NCBI GenBank assembly: GCA_916613615.1
Contig: OU744726.1
Location: 60,466,987-60,530,986, forward strand
DNA length: 64,000 nucleotides
Source of the DNA: Steromphala cineraria
Taxonomy: Eukaryota > Mollusca > Gastropoda > Trochida > Trochidae
Reading direction: 5' to 3'
In this document: one piece after another, positions 1 through 12,045 of the stretch
Layout: every line of letters begins with the position of its first letter
Position numbering within the stretch: the stretch's first letter is position 1
Notes under the pieces: model-generated
Database searches by the model: none
Told to the model about the DNA's origin: nothing
Seen by the model: only the letters and a program-made list of their open reading frames with translations
Made by a program: the position numbers and the translations under genes

Positions 1-124
1 TTCATGCAATAAAAGTTTCTCCGTATAACTGCCAAGCCTTTTTGTTTTTTTCAAAGAAAAATAGGGACACATACAAAGCACAGGCCACGTGTCATTGTAT
101 GTTCAATCGTTGCCGCTGCCAAAA

Positions 125-238
125 AGGTCTTTGAGACAACCCTCCTTCATAGTTACACCTCACGATTTCAATATCTTCATAGTTATATAAACCATTTAAC
201 TATGAACGTGTTGAAATCGAGGGGATGTCTCAAAACCT
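125..238. repeat. Short inverted-repeat (MITE-like) element
   Basis: The ends AGGTCTTTGAGACA and TGTCTCAAAACCT are near-perfect reverse complements. Further in, CACGATTTCAA pairs with TTGAAATCG, and CATAGTTA pairs with TAACTATG around the centre. The whole is a foldback of about 110 bp. No clear target duplication was seen, so the transposon class is open. Confidence 0.5.
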
Positions 239-674
239 ACAATGGGGGAATGTTATGATCTATCATTCTCAAACATAGAATCTGTGACTAGTTATCAAAA
301 AAGAAAATTGACGTTTGAATAAATAAAGCGAGTCATGGTTGTACTTTTTTCACCCAAAAAAGAAATTGCTTTTGTATGAAAACTGCGTGATGTTAGTCCC
401 AGAAGTAAAATCCATTTTGTTGTTACCATGGTGATGGTCACAGGTGAAAACATTTCTATCATGCCAAATATGGGATCATCGTGCTGTTTGTTTTCTTCAA
501 TATTTTAAATGATGAGTGACAAAAGATAAAAGTTATGATCATGCGATTTATTAACTTTTATTGGTTTTCTCTGATCAAATCTTTTCAATAAGAGTGTGAC
601 TTAGACTGATAATAACTGTAAATACTGAAAAAATGGCACGGCACAGTTCTTTCTCGGTATATCCAGGAAATATA
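239..674. other. Non-coding, nothing recognised
   Basis: AT-rich sequence with no coding pattern or repeat that I recognise. Confidence 0.5.
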
Positions 675-965
675 AGTGGAGATTAACAAATATGGTCGAT
701 GAGGAAATTAAACAAGATGTGTTTGTGAAACACGAATGCCTCCGGATGCATCCTGCTCGCTGTGTCAAGGTCAAGGTCACAAGGTCAAATGTCATGGTGT
801 CATCAGAAAGGTCTCATCACAAGGGATCCATAAGTCAAGTATCAAAGACCTAGCTCTGACCAATCAAAAGTTATGACCAAGGTTAAAGTTTTTGTGGACA
901 AACGGACAGACGGACAGGTGAAAAACAATATACCCCCGGAATCTCCGATTCGAGGGCATAAAAAT
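675..965 (+). repeat. Dispersed bivalve-type repeat with AGGTCA half-sites
   Basis: The sequence carries the marks of a dispersed repeat that is common in bivalve genomes: GTTTGTGAAACACGAATGCC, then TCAAGGTCAAGGTCACAAGG, then AGTTATGACCAAGGTTAAAG, a short GGACAGAC run, and an end resembling cccccg...cgagggcataaaaat. There is no open reading frame. The attribution is from memory of the family's appearance, not from a search. It is the best single clue to the source organism. Confidence 0.55.
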
Positions 966-1239
966 AGGGGTTAGTTTAAAAGAATACTAATTAGTACATT
1001 CGAATGGTTCTAACGAAAAGCCATTAATTCCTTATTAGGATAGTTTTGAACCTAATTAGCAGATGCGCATTCCTAATCATAAGCTACACTGCTTAGTTCC
1101 AAACCTACCTTCTCATGGCCGGATTTGAAGCCTGCCTTAATTAGGATAAAAGACCTACAAGATGTGGAATAAAAGGTCGTAGGAAGGGCACACTGCATCA
1201 ATTTTATTTACCGATATTCTGTCCCAATTAAGAGCAATT
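966..1239. other. Non-coding, nothing recognised
   Basis: No gene, no tandem structure and no match to other parts of the window was seen. Confidence 0.4.
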
Positions 1240-1312
1240 GGTGAGAATTCATATTATTCTGAGATGAGAAGTTCTTAGTAGGGAAAAACAATCTAAATAT
1301 ACAAGCACTTCT
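1240..1312 (+). repeat. Repeat flank shared with 6190-6262
   Basis: About 70 bp (GAGAATTCAT, TTATTCTGAGATGAGAAG, TCTAAATA, ACTTCT) is almost identical to the sequence at 6190-6262. Both copies run directly into the left end of a TTAA MITE. The MITE is therefore carried in a larger dispersed repeat, or both copies derive from one duplicated locus. Confidence 0.65.
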
Positions 1313-1490
1313 CAAAGGGGCAGTAAAACGCGTTTTTTTAAATTGTATATTCTAAAATTTCCACTGATATGTTTACGTTAATGCTAAATGTATTATTTTG
1401 ATATTTGAAATCGTATTACGCAAACCAATCATCCATAGTCAGAGAACAACATTTTAAAGATTCACATGAAGTCCATTATTCCCTAAAAAC
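1311..1490 (-). mobile_element. TTAA MITE, truncated copy (P)
   Basis: This starts with AAAGGGGCAGTAAAACG and follows the family in the reverse orientation through ATAGTCAGAG and GATTCACATGAAGTCCATT. It then jumps to TTCCCTAAAAAC, so the middle and the final terminal repeat are missing. The family is described at 6261-6624. Confidence 0.75.
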
Positions 1491-1510
1491 TTTAGTTTAC
1501 CCGTAGCTAT

Positions 1511-1869
1511 TACCGTATTTACTCTAATGAGCGCCGGGTCTCCAATAAGCGCCGGGCCTCTAAAAAGCGTCGGGTCTCCAATAAGCGCCGGGTCTCAAAT
1601 AATCGCCGGGCCCCTAATAAGCGCCGGGGCGTCAGTTGAGAAAATAAGCGCCGGGCCTCTTATAAGCGCCGGGTCTCTAATAAGCGCCGGGTCCTAACCA
1701 TTAGAAAAAAGCTCCCTCAGTAAACATTTTACAGGTATAACGATTTTAAATTTCTGGGAAAGAAATAAGCGCCGGGTCTCCAATAAGCGCCGGGCCTCTA
1801 ATAAACGCCGGGGGGTAAAGGGGTGCTGAAAAAATAAGCGCCCGGGCGCTTATTAGAGGAAATACGGTA
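1511..1869. mobile_element. Inverted-repeat element with a GCGCCGGG tandem core
   Basis: The terminal inverted repeats are TACCGTATTTACTCTAAT on the left and ATTAGAGGAAATACGGTA on the right. Between them a 17-18 bp unit, approximately AATAAGCGCCGGGTCTC, occurs about twelve times with small changes, interrupted near 1700-1765 by unrelated sequence. The right end contains the palindrome GCGCCCGGGCGC. Similar TACCGTATTT...AAGCGCC ends occur in other invertebrate repeats, as far as I recall. No coding capacity; the superfamily is not assigned. Confidence 0.7.
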
Positions 1870-1870
1870 A

Positions 1871-3860
1871 TTCTCGTATACTGCACGATATGTTATGCGC
1901 TATTTGCATCACCATCAAACCAGCATTGATGGATACTATTATCCTGTAGATATACTTAATGTATTATCATAAAGTTGTAAAATTATCTATTCAAAATGAC
2001 AAAACTCATTAAGTTTCTTTGTAAGAAATAGATAAATATATATTCATGAGTGCCGCTATTGGTTATATGAATACACATTTATACAATCTACGTTATATTT
2101 GATTTTGTTGCTATCTAACTGTTATCTATTATTGTAAAAATAATGATAAGATAGTTATATTTATTTTATTTCGAGGGCAAATTTTTTTTTAGGATTCCGT
2201 AGACTTTTCTTTTGTTATTTTGACAAAACGAACTCTAAACACAGTTTATGTATGCATATTTATGCTGATCGCCTTCCACTTGTTGAAGATAATATCATTA
2301 ACTCAGTAGCAATAAGCAGCAGCGATTGTAGTGTAGTTTTCAATAAAGAGAGTGAGCAAGAATCCTTTCTAAGTGCTAAATGTACTAACGGAAGTAATAA
2401 AAAGCATTTAGACGATTATTTCTAAACATGTATCGTTTTTTACGCCTTGAAATGATTTAAAAGTCAAAATGTATGTTTCTGATGCAAGCTACACTATGTA
2501 AATGAACTGTAATCTCATTACCCGTCACAGAGTGATATCATTTTGTATATGCAGAATATTTATCACTACTATATCTCTTACAGGATGATACTAAAATACA
2601 TAAACAGATTTGAAAAATATGACTTCCAGCGTGTGTAAAGTCATAAACCCCTGTAACATAATGCTACTGTTACGAGTTCTTTCTTTGCTGTTGATGTTAA
2701 ACGCGCGTGCAACAGGCACCGCCACGTGTGAAAAGATTTGCTTAATCATACATTATCGATTGTGATTAGTTATAACTAGTGTCTCAATGTGTGGCAGGTA
2801 TGCACAATTTCAACAATTTTACCTGTGAACTGGCAATATAAATATTGTTTTTATGGGATTAATTTGCAAGGCCTAGTTAGGAAAATCCGGGTTATTTCAA
2901 TATTTGAAGGATTTGATTGTAATAATCAAGAGATCGAAAAATAAACGCAAAAAAGCGATTTATTTCAGTTTCCGTGAGAAAACGTGAATCAACACGTTGA
3001 CTCTGTTCAGCAGTGTAGGGGAGGCAACTCCTGCCAAACTGTTTTCTCTTATGCCTTTGAATATCATTCTCTTCCCACAACGGTAGATCAAGTCATGAAA
3101 TCTTGATCAACATTTCATGACTATATGTCACTGTGGGGAAATAATGTTGAATGAAAACTCGTTATCGACACGGTAAAGCAGGATTCATTAATAAATAATT
3201 GTTCGAATGTAACCACATGCAACCGCATCGAAAATCGCATGTAACCATATGTACCACCCAAAAAAACTAAACAAAAACAAGAAGTTGTTTGTCGCACACG
3301 CTACTACGACGCAAAATAACAAATATTACATGCAGAAAAATAAATTCTGGTAAATTAGGCCTACATTCGTAAGATAATATAAGTTTGGCATAGCATGAAA
3401 TAAATCACACGGAATAAAGGAAGATTTAGCTGATTATGTACTTAACAAGAGTCAGCAGTGGATGACAAATTCCATCGATCCCCAATAAATCCGAATATCT
3501 TTTTTAAAATTATCTACAAATCTACATCTAAATTAAATAAGATTATCTACAAATAATATAGAGGAAAAAAGTCATCTGTCGTAATATTGCATTCTTTTCC
3601 ACATAAAAATACTAATGGAAATCTCAAAAGGCACATATAGACTTGCTGACTGATCTATATACCAAGTTTCAATGGGGTAGGTCTAGTAATTTTCGAATGA
3701 AGGTAAGAAAACTTGATTCTTAATATTATTTTTTCATGAAAACCGCCAAAAATACAAATCTGAAGAAGTTGAAAATCCCGAAAGGCACATCTACACATTA
3801 TTAAACCTGCCAAGGTTTATGTAGCTACATTTAATAGGAAAAAGGGCGATGAATATATCC
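1871..3860. other. Non-coding, mostly unrecognised
   Basis: AT-rich. The only recognisable part is about 3048-3105 (ATTCTCTTCCCACAACGG, AGATCAAGTCATG), a degenerate copy of the terminal repeat of the element at 49971-50451. Short frames here have no recognisable product. Confidence 0.45.
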
Positions 3861-4077
3861 CAAAGTATTATATACTGCTTGAATAATAAATTTCAAGACG
3901 TCGAAAGAAATCGAAAGAAACTAAGTATTAGATTTGAATAGAATATAACGGGGGCTAAAAATGATGAATTCTTTCTTTAAATGTGCGAAAGATGAGTTAT
4001 ATTCTACTTAAATCTAACTCTTGGTTACTTCTGACGTCTTGTAATTTATTGTTCCAGTAGTATGTAATACATTTTGG
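3861..4077. repeat. Imperfect long inverted repeat
   Basis: AAGTATTATATACTG...AATAAATTTCAAGACGTC on the left pairs imperfectly with GACGTCTTGTAATTTATT...TATGTAATACATTTTGG on the right. Nearer the centre TAGAATATAAC pairs with GTTATATTCTA. It looks like an old foldback element of about 215 bp. Confidence 0.5.
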
Positions 4078-6189
4078 AGTTTGAGAATTAAAGATTACCA
4101 TTTATACACGGTCTAAAGAAAGACAAATTTTAAATGAGACATGTATCACAATATATTTAATTCAATTTATAAATATCGATGAAGGCATCGATGTATGTTT
4201 GTAGAAACCGCGAACCGACCTCTGAGGTAAATTAGGGAAAATTTGAGTTAAATAGCATCTTTGGTGACAAAATGAAATTTGGATAAATAAAAGAAATGAA
4301 GCGCCGTAAAATCCAAGCCATCACGACCAAGGCCATCTCCATGGTATTGATCGAGGTATCCCAGGAGACTAATTTCTCTTTCATTGAAACAGACAACTGT
4401 CCAATTTGATATGATCACTGCCTTGTTTATTCCTGACCGGTCTAGACTCGGGGATTCGTAGGATTTCTCCGCAGTACAACACAAACGAAAACCTTAACTT
4501 GATCACGGAACTTGGCTTCAGCCTGATTAAAATCGTGCCCACAATTGCCACAGACCAATAACTTGCACAATTTCATTTAAGTTTGATCCGTTCAAGAAAA
4601 GAATCCATTCAAATCCTTAACAAAGGTAACTGCAGTGGCAAGTGTATGCCGAAGAAAACGAAAATCTCCCCATAAATATTTCTCTTAATCTCCACATGCT
4701 TTTCATTTGAAAAAGGTCTATTTAAATAGCTGCCTTTCATTCTGAGAGAGTTTTCGATGCAAAATATTCAAAGAAAGTTAATCTAACAAAAACTAGTCAT
4801 TTAAATACAGAGATGTTGACGTTATTTTTGAATGTTGAAATTATAGTTTATTGATTTAACTTTAAATGACAAGACGCGTCTTAAATAAACAATTTCTCAT
4901 ATTTCTTAGGAGAGAATATTATTCGAAAAGAATCGAAATCATCAAAAATCTAGCCAAAATGACAAGCTCTTGTCATCTTTAATCATAGTACAATGAAATA
5001 TGCGAATTCAAACGTGACGATGAAAAGCAACCGAAATTAATGTTTGTTTTCTTGATATTATCAGCGAGATCATATTGCATAGGAACCGTTAATGAAGTTT
5101 CTTGTGGAATTTATCCAAAATGTTTATTTAAAAAAAATTAGTTTTCAACAAACTTCCTATATTGTGTGAAGATTGTCACTGACAACTTTCGCTAAAACAT
5201 TCACATTTCGTCAGCTGCATCATCAAACAATGTTATCAGTATGCAGTTTCCGTGAGTATAACTTAAACAAAGATGATTGTCCTTTGAGAATTAATCCGGA
5301 TGGCGTGCCTATTTCCCAGAAACATTTCATTTTGAAAAAAAAAATTCAAATCAAAGGTATCATGGGAATATTATGTTACTAAAATAGAGCCCCAACGTCG
5401 TGCCTGAAATGTCAATTTCATGTTTTTTGGATGAAAATGAAATTAGCTGCTCCTTTTTGCAAACTGTCGTTTAGGTCAAAGAGTTGACAAACTTCCGTAC
5501 AAGAAATTGAATCAAGATTTCTTTTAATGTAATCGTTTTAACGATATTTCAGATACAAATAGTTCAGAATTACTAATTCTAAATAAATAAATGATGATCA
5601 TTGACATACATCTTTCCCCAGCCTGTTAATGATATTGCGTACACCGTGACAAGCACTCACAGATGTACTAAACGAACAAAGCATGACCTGTCAGTAAATC
5701 ATACATATGAGGAAATATCAGTGACAAAAATCTGACACATAGTTCTGCTTCCAATATACTCACACTTTTTTCTAAAGCGATCGCACCTTCATAATAAACG
5801 CAACACGTGTCAACAGCACTGTCAAGCAGCTGTCAGTGTCAATATCATTTGCACGTGCTTCACGGGTTCTGTGATTGGTCACATGGTCGCGTGCTCTATT
5901 TCACATATGCGTTGACTAAGCAAACGTTCCGTGTAACATATGTTATTTAGACCTTTGACACTTGTTCGTCACGGATAAAATGATGTTTGAGTAACAAATG
6001 TCCACAACAAAAACGTGAGCATGGCTCACTTATACTCCCGACCGTGTGCATTCCTGATCAACTGAATTAATGTTTACAGACCCCATTTACCGGACACTAA
6101 ACACCATTTAACACTATCCCAATCCTTAAAAAGATTCGAAGAGAATGAATGAATGTATTTTAGCTATAGTAATATAGTAATAGCCACTG
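4078..6189. other. Non-coding, nothing recognised
   Basis: AT-rich sequence. Short open frames (for example 4248-4484 minus and 5173-5382 plus) have no recognisable domain or splice context. Confidence 0.45.
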
Positions 6190-6262
6190 ATGAGAATTCA
6201 TGTTATTCTGAGATGAGAAGTTCTTAGAAAGGGAGAAAAATCTAAATAGACAAGTACTTCTT
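6190..6262 (+). repeat. Repeat flank shared with 1240-1312
   Basis: Near-identical to 1240-1312 and likewise ends at the left boundary of a TTAA MITE. Confidence 0.65.
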
Positions 6263-6624
6263 AAAGGGGCAGTAGCACGTTTTTAGGGGGAATATAAGGT
6301 GATGTCAGGAAAATGAAAATAAATGGTTCCAATTGAAAGACAATGTATTTAAACTAAATGGAGTAGTAATAATTCAAATATATAACGTAAAGATTAGCCA
6401 TGCGATTCCTTTTCTTACACAAAATGAATTAAAGGTGTTCACACAAAAATGGCTGCCAATGGATTTTGTGTGAATCTTCATACTTTGTCCTTTGGCTATG
6501 GATGATTGGCTTGTGTAATGACATTTTTGACACTGTCAAAATAATATATTTAACATTAACTTACAATTATCAGTGAAAATTTAAAAATATAAAATTATCA
6601 AAAAACGTGCTACTGCCCCTTTAA
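6261..6624 (+). mobile_element. TTAA MITE, full-length copy (A)
   Basis: Reference copy of the window's most abundant family. It is bounded by TTAA on both sides, with terminal inverted repeats AGGGGCAGTAGCACGTTTTT and its complement, and is about 360 bp long. The two halves are themselves partly palindromic. Internal landmarks in forward orientation are GGGGGAATATAAGGTGATG, CCAATTGAAAGACAATG, ACACAAAATGAATTAAAGG, ATGGCTGCCAATGG and TGGATGATTGGCTTGTG. There is no coding capacity. TTAA duplication is typical of the piggyBac superfamily, so a non-autonomous piggyBac-like element is the most likely class. The right TTAA is shared with the next copy. Confidence 0.85.
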
Positions 6625-6937
6625 AGGGGCAGTAGAACGTTTTTTAAAATGGTATATTCGAAAATTTCCTTATGTGTACGTTAATGCTTAATGTATTATT
6701 TTGATAGTGTCAAAAATCTCATTACACAAATTAATCATCCATAGTCAGAGGATAAAGTATAAAGATTCACATAAAATTGGCGGCCACTTTTATGTGAACA
6801 CCTTTAATTCATTTTGTGTAAGAAAAATGAATCGCATATATTTTATTTATTACTGCCTCATCTAGTTAAAGTACGCTGTCTTTCAATTGGAACCATTTAT
6901 TATCATTTTCCTGACATCACCTTATATTTCCCCTTAA
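6621..6937 (-). mobile_element. TTAA MITE, reverse copy abutting A (B)
   Basis: This begins at the shared TTAA with AGGGGCAGTAGAACG and reads the family in reverse. It ends ...CACCTTATATTTCCCC directly at the TTAA of the next copy, having lost about 20 bp of its right terminal repeat. Confidence 0.85.
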
Positions 6938-7297
6938 AGGGGCAGTAGCACGTTTTTAGGGGGAATATAAGGTGATGTCAGGAAATTGAAAATTAATGGT
7001 TCCAATCTAAAGATAATGTATTTAAACTAAATGAAGCAGTAATAAATCAAATATATCATGTAAGGTTAGGCAATGCGATTCCTTTTCTTACACAAAATGA
7101 ATTAAAGGTGTTCACACAAAAATGGCTGCCAATGGATTTTATGTGAATCCTTAAAAGTTGTTCTCTGACTATGGATGATTGGCTTGTGTAATGAGATTTC
7201 TGACACTCTCAAAGTTATACATTTAGCATTAACTTACAATTATCAGTGGAAATTTTGAAATATGAAATTATCAAAAAACGTGCTACTGCCCCTTTAA
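6934..7297 (+). mobile_element. TTAA MITE, full-length copy (C)
   Basis: Forward copy with both terminal repeats and flanking TTAA. It is the third member of the A-B-C cluster. Confidence 0.85.
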
Positions 7298-7538
7298 GAC
7301 ATGCGACTACTCCTTTAATGACACGGAAGAGTTCTAGTATTGATTGAAGAACATCACACTCTTACTTTAGCCTCTAAAATGTTTTTCTCTTTGTAAAAAA
7401 TAACTCGCACATTTTTACTTGCATTAGTTGTAAAATATATGATTAATCTATTAAAGCGCAATCTTATTAGTAAAATTACATAATGGTTCATAATTGTTCC
7501 CACATGTTACCATAAAGAATACGTGAAACTAACAACCT
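7298..7538. other. Non-coding spacer between MITE copies
   Basis: AT-rich, with nothing recognised. Confidence 0.4.
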
Positions 7539-7902
7539 TTAAAGGGGCTTTAGCACGTTTTTTGACGATTTTATATTTTCAATTTGTTAAGGATAATTGT
7601 ACGTTAAAGCTAAATGTATTATATTGATAGTGTCAAAAATGTCATAACACAAAGCAATTATCCATAGTCAGAGGACAAAGTATGAAGATGTACCTAAAAT
7701 CAATGGGCGGCCATTTTGTGTGAAGCCCTTTAATTCATTTTGTGCAAGAAAAAGGAATCGCATGGCTAAACTTTACATTATATATTTGAACTATTACTGC
7801 TCCATTTAGTTTAAATGCATTGTCTTTCAATTGGAACTATTAATTTTCATTTTCCTGACATCACCTTATATCCCCCCTAAAAACGTGCTACTGCCCCTTT
7901 AA
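7539..7902 (-). mobile_element. TTAA MITE, full-length reverse copy (D)
   Basis: The left end is TTAAAGGGGCTTTAGCACG and the right end CGTGCTACTGCCCCTTTAA. The internal landmarks are in reverse order relative to copy A. The left terminal repeat has diverged. Confidence 0.85.
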
Positions 7903-8116
7903 TTGGATTAATTATGTCAAAACAGAGGCGTGATAGAAATTTGCTGATGGAAACTCGAATGAAATAACAAACAACAGACGTTGTTGACTCAAAACCAATC
8001 GTCCTTCCAATATAACAACAAACCGTTAATTGTAACATGAAACTGTTACCAGAATAACACGAAATAAATCAAATATTATGACAAATTGAGAAGCTAAATG
8101 AAGCTTCCAATATGTT

Positions 8117-8197
8117 CAGTCTACGTAAGCCTTGCCTCAATAATACTCCAATATGGGAGTTTAGCGAGTATTGTTGAGGCTAGGTTTACTTAGACAG
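8117..8197. mobile_element. Mutator-like MITE, 81-bp deletion derivative
   Basis: The terminal repeats CAGTCTACGTAAGCCTTGCC and GGCTAGGTTTACTTAGACAG form an almost complete hairpin. It is flanked by the 9-bp direct repeat CAATATGTT (8108-8116 and 8198-8206). The terminal repeat matches the 253-bp element at 18706-18958. A 9-bp duplication fits the Mutator-like (MULE) superfamily best; hAT (8 bp) or Merlin are alternatives. Confidence 0.65.
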
Positions 8198-8337
8198 CAA
8201 TATGTTCAAACTATATTGTATAAGTCAAACCAATTTCGAACATTCTATTTGAAAGATGACATTACTAGAGTCACAACATTCAACAATGCAAATTTATATG
8301 GATTGTGGTTTCAACATCTCTGCAACCGTTACATGCC

Positions 8338-8701
8338 TTACAGGGGCAGTAGTACGTTTTAAGGGGGAATATAAGATGATGTCAGGAAAACGAAAATTAA
8401 TAGTTCCAATTGAAAGACAATGTATTTAAACTAAATGGAGCAGTAATAATTTAAATATATAACGTAAAGTTTAGCCATGCGATTCCTATTTCTTACGCAA
8501 AATGAATTAAAGGTGTTCACATAAAATTGCCGCCAATGAATTTTTTGAGAATCTTCATACCTCGTCCTCTGAATATGGATGAGTGGCTTGTGTAATACGA
8601 TTTTTAACACTGTCAAATTAATACATTTAGCATTAACTTACAATTATCAGTGAAAATTTTAAAATATAAAATTATCAAAAAACGTGCTACTGCCTCTTTA
8701 A
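8338..8701 (+). mobile_element. TTAA MITE, full-length copy (E)
   Basis: Forward copy. The left target has drifted to TTAC and the left terminal repeat reads AGGGGCAGTAGTACG. The right end is CGTGCTACTGCCTCTTTAA. Confidence 0.85.
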
Positions 8702-11700
8702 GAATCTAACAATCACGCAAGGTATTGAATTTACTTCTCATTTCTGTTTTGTCCGTCAATGCATAAGAAAGAAGTTATTAACCATATATATAACCTTAAA
8801 ACTGACAATTTCCTCCTAATACCAGCAGAATCAAGCCCATTTTTACTCAATATGTATACAATCTAAATGTACAAATTTGAATTGTACAAAATGTTCACCA
8901 CATGACTGTATTACCATCTTCAGTGGATCGTGTTCACCCCGGTTTCATGTTAGTAACCAACACGGTTTATTATATCACCATACATTGCCATTTAACGTTA
9001 GAACCGGTTCATTTTTATCCCCGGGCTACGACAGTAAATCAATATAAAAGTTGTAGATAAATATATTATAGAAATCACAGTCAGCGACTTTAAACTGAAA
9101 TTGTTCTCAGTGTTGTAATTGAACACTGGCTCAGTGTAGAAGACGTGATAATGAAGATGTACTTGCAAACAATCTACTCCACCTCAGTACCAGACCAGGG
9201 TTTAACTTGAGGGGAGTTTTTTATGTAATTTTAACGAGTGGTTGCGCCAGCGGACCTGTCAGGGCAGGCTGTTCACATATCTTTGTCCCTACTGTGATCG
9301 ACTCCTCTACTTAACACTCGAGCGTGATAGTTAAATTACGAGCAAGAATGCGAGTTACTGAATCGCATCGTCCATTGCAGACTTTATCAATAAGCACTCC
9401 CTGGGGTATATGGATGCGCCCTTCGTCTGCAGAACAATCAGAGACTTTGTCACTCTTTAATCTGACCTTCTTTTCAGTTTATGTACATACAAGTCCCAAG
9501 CCTTCGATCAATGCCTCTATCCGTTTTTATGCCACTCGTTCAATCTAATTACATGCAGTTCCTATCTCATTATTCTCAACCATCTTTCCGCTTGCCTGAT
9601 GCATGACTCTGTCTGAAAATTGAATTGTATGAATGATGGTCAATTCTTTAAAACGTGTTCGCCTTGAGAATTATAAGGAATGACTGACATTGCGATGCGG
9701 GTTTAAATCCACTTAGAAAAGTACGTGAACGAAAATAACTCTTCGAGGTTAGCCGTTCCATGAGGATATCACTTAAGGGTATCACCTCGCTTTGGGGGTT
9801 ATATACGTGATTCATGTAGAGGCTTTGGTATCGTCGTTATCTTGCGTCATTCAACGCAACGAACGTTTCTGAATTTTCAAAGTTTGGTTTCCATTGCTAC
9901 AGATTGACCCGATTTGTACCTGCTTGGTCTTGGATAAGCCATGACATCCAACACTGGCGCTTATCAACCTGTACGCAAAACTATTGCCAGAGGGATGATC
10001 TACATTTATCTACAAATATGTACTGGTGAAGAAGTTAGCTATGACCACCGAGGTTTCGTCTGAGGGGAATTGTGTATTCTGTATACAACTTTGTTAAGAG
10101 TTGATGAAGATCGAATTAAACCGAGGTGTAACTTGTAATTATGGCCGTATGGCCGGGCACTTTTTACAATTTGTCTATGTTTGTTATGTATTGTATCCTA
10201 TTTTAACGTATGTGACACTTAAAAAAACATTTTGTCTCTCTCTGTAACTTGTAAAACCATGAAACCTTGATTTTGACGTTTATTGACAAATTTTGCATTA
10301 CTTCGCTTCGATCTTTACCTATTGTCGGCATTTTAAGTCTTTCATTTGCAGCATCATACAATTGTCGGTAGTTGATAATGATATATGAAATGCAATTGAA
10401 TATTCAGTTATAATGATAATTATCTTAAGACAGAAGAGATACGAACATTCTGATTATGTGATGCATGAATGATTTCCATTTTTACAATTGTTCGGCACGT
10501 AGGATATTAACACTGAAAGATTCAGAATCTGTATAATGATTTCACTGAGTTTTCTTATTAATTTTTAGGACGAAGACTGACAACTATTCTTCAAAGACTT
10601 GTCTTCTAAAATGATGTCACTACGGAAATAAGTTACATACAATTGTGTTCGTAAAACATCGCCTCATCGAATCAATTTAAAAAAATCGTTCGAAATGGTT
10701 TTAAATCCTTGTCATTGTTTTTATGATTGACACTCATACATTAAGATTATGTTTATTATGAATGAGTGAATGGGGTTAAAGGTTGGAGAATATTTCCGTC
10801 ATTAACAGTGAAGTACCATTTGAATTTTCAAAACGAAAGAGTGCGTATTTGGTTCACAAGGAAGCGCGAGTGTCATCAATATATTTGCACGTATTTCATG
10901 CTAGGAGTTTAACGATTCCATCAATACTCATATCTCAATTCAACTCAACTCATCTTTCCATATACATTTTGCTGATCCCCCACCGTTAACGATGAACTAA
11001 GCGGACTCGTCAAAAATGATTAATATGTGAGAAATGTAAGATATATACATTTATATGAGACATGTATTTTCTTTCCAAAAGAGTAATAAATTATCCTTTA
11101 ACTCATAGCATTACTGGAGATATATTGTGTTGATAATTATAAACCATGACTCACAACCAAGAAAGCATTAAAAACGGGGTTTGATGTATATTTAAAATCT
11201 GCTAAGCTGATTTTTTTTACCTAATGGATAAAACATAATAAATCTCGTAAATTATTGAATTTTAAATGTCAAGTATTGATCGAAGTTTGTACATTTCATT
11301 TAATTTTCGAAATGATTTACATTCGATTTTATTATATTCAATGCGTGTTTATGAAATTACTTTTAGAACATTCTATACTTGAACAAACCGGACCAGAAAA
11401 CACAACGGTATATAAAAAATGAGATACTTAACGTTTTCATCAATCTGGCATTTCAGGAACTGTTTGGTATAATGTATAGATTGTTGTTTTCAAGCTTTCA
11501 AAAAGTTTTAAAATTTCAAACTAAGTGGTCGACCTTTTAGGCAAATGTCAGTTTTTGGACTGGATAACTTTTTAAAAGTCATTTTTTGAGAAAGCTGACT
11601 CTTTGGAAATCTGATTATATCAAGTTGGTGGATTAAAACTCTCAACCATATATATTGATAATAAAAATTATGATATCTTCATGTATATAGCTCTATAATT

Positions 11701-11861
11701 TACTGTTTGTTGAAAGTATCAATTCTTTGAAACATTTGGGACAATTATCTGAATGTAAAATATATCTAACTCAAAAAGTTCAAAACCACATTTTTCAATA
11801 TTGATTTAATGAGTATATATGATGGATAAAGCAATTTTATCAGTAACGACATCAAGTTCCT
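8702..11861. other. Non-coding, nothing recognised
   Basis: Three kilobases without a recognisable exon or repeat. Short frames at 9324-9548 and 10783-10989 (+) have no domain signature and unremarkable composition. Confidence 0.45.
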
Positions 11862-12045
11862 CATTTTCTCCCCACAGAGGCAGATCAAGTCAAGAAATGT
11901 TGATACAGCCTCTGTCAGATTACGCCGTAATCCTTGGGTTTCGGCAGTTTCCCCTGGCGGAAAAAATGCACCACAATCCATTTGAATTTCTTTATCAAAT
12001 GACAACGCTTCTCGCATGGAAAGGGTGCCGGGGGGGGGGGGGGGG
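11862..12045 (+). repeat. Partial copy of the 50-kb inverted-repeat element, ending in G16
   Basis: From ATTTTCTCCCCACAGAGG through GTTTCGGCAGTTTCCCC and CATTTGAATTTCTTTATC to TCGCATGGAAAGGGTG this matches one side of the element at 49971-50451. It ends in a run of 16 G (12030-12045). The overlapping open frames on both strands (11819-12058 and 11766-12125) lie inside this repeat and are not believed to be genes. Confidence 0.65.

Noticed and set aside
1530..1860. CRISPR-like short direct repeats
   Set aside because: Units are directly adjacent, GC-rich and enclosed in transposon-type terminal repeats.
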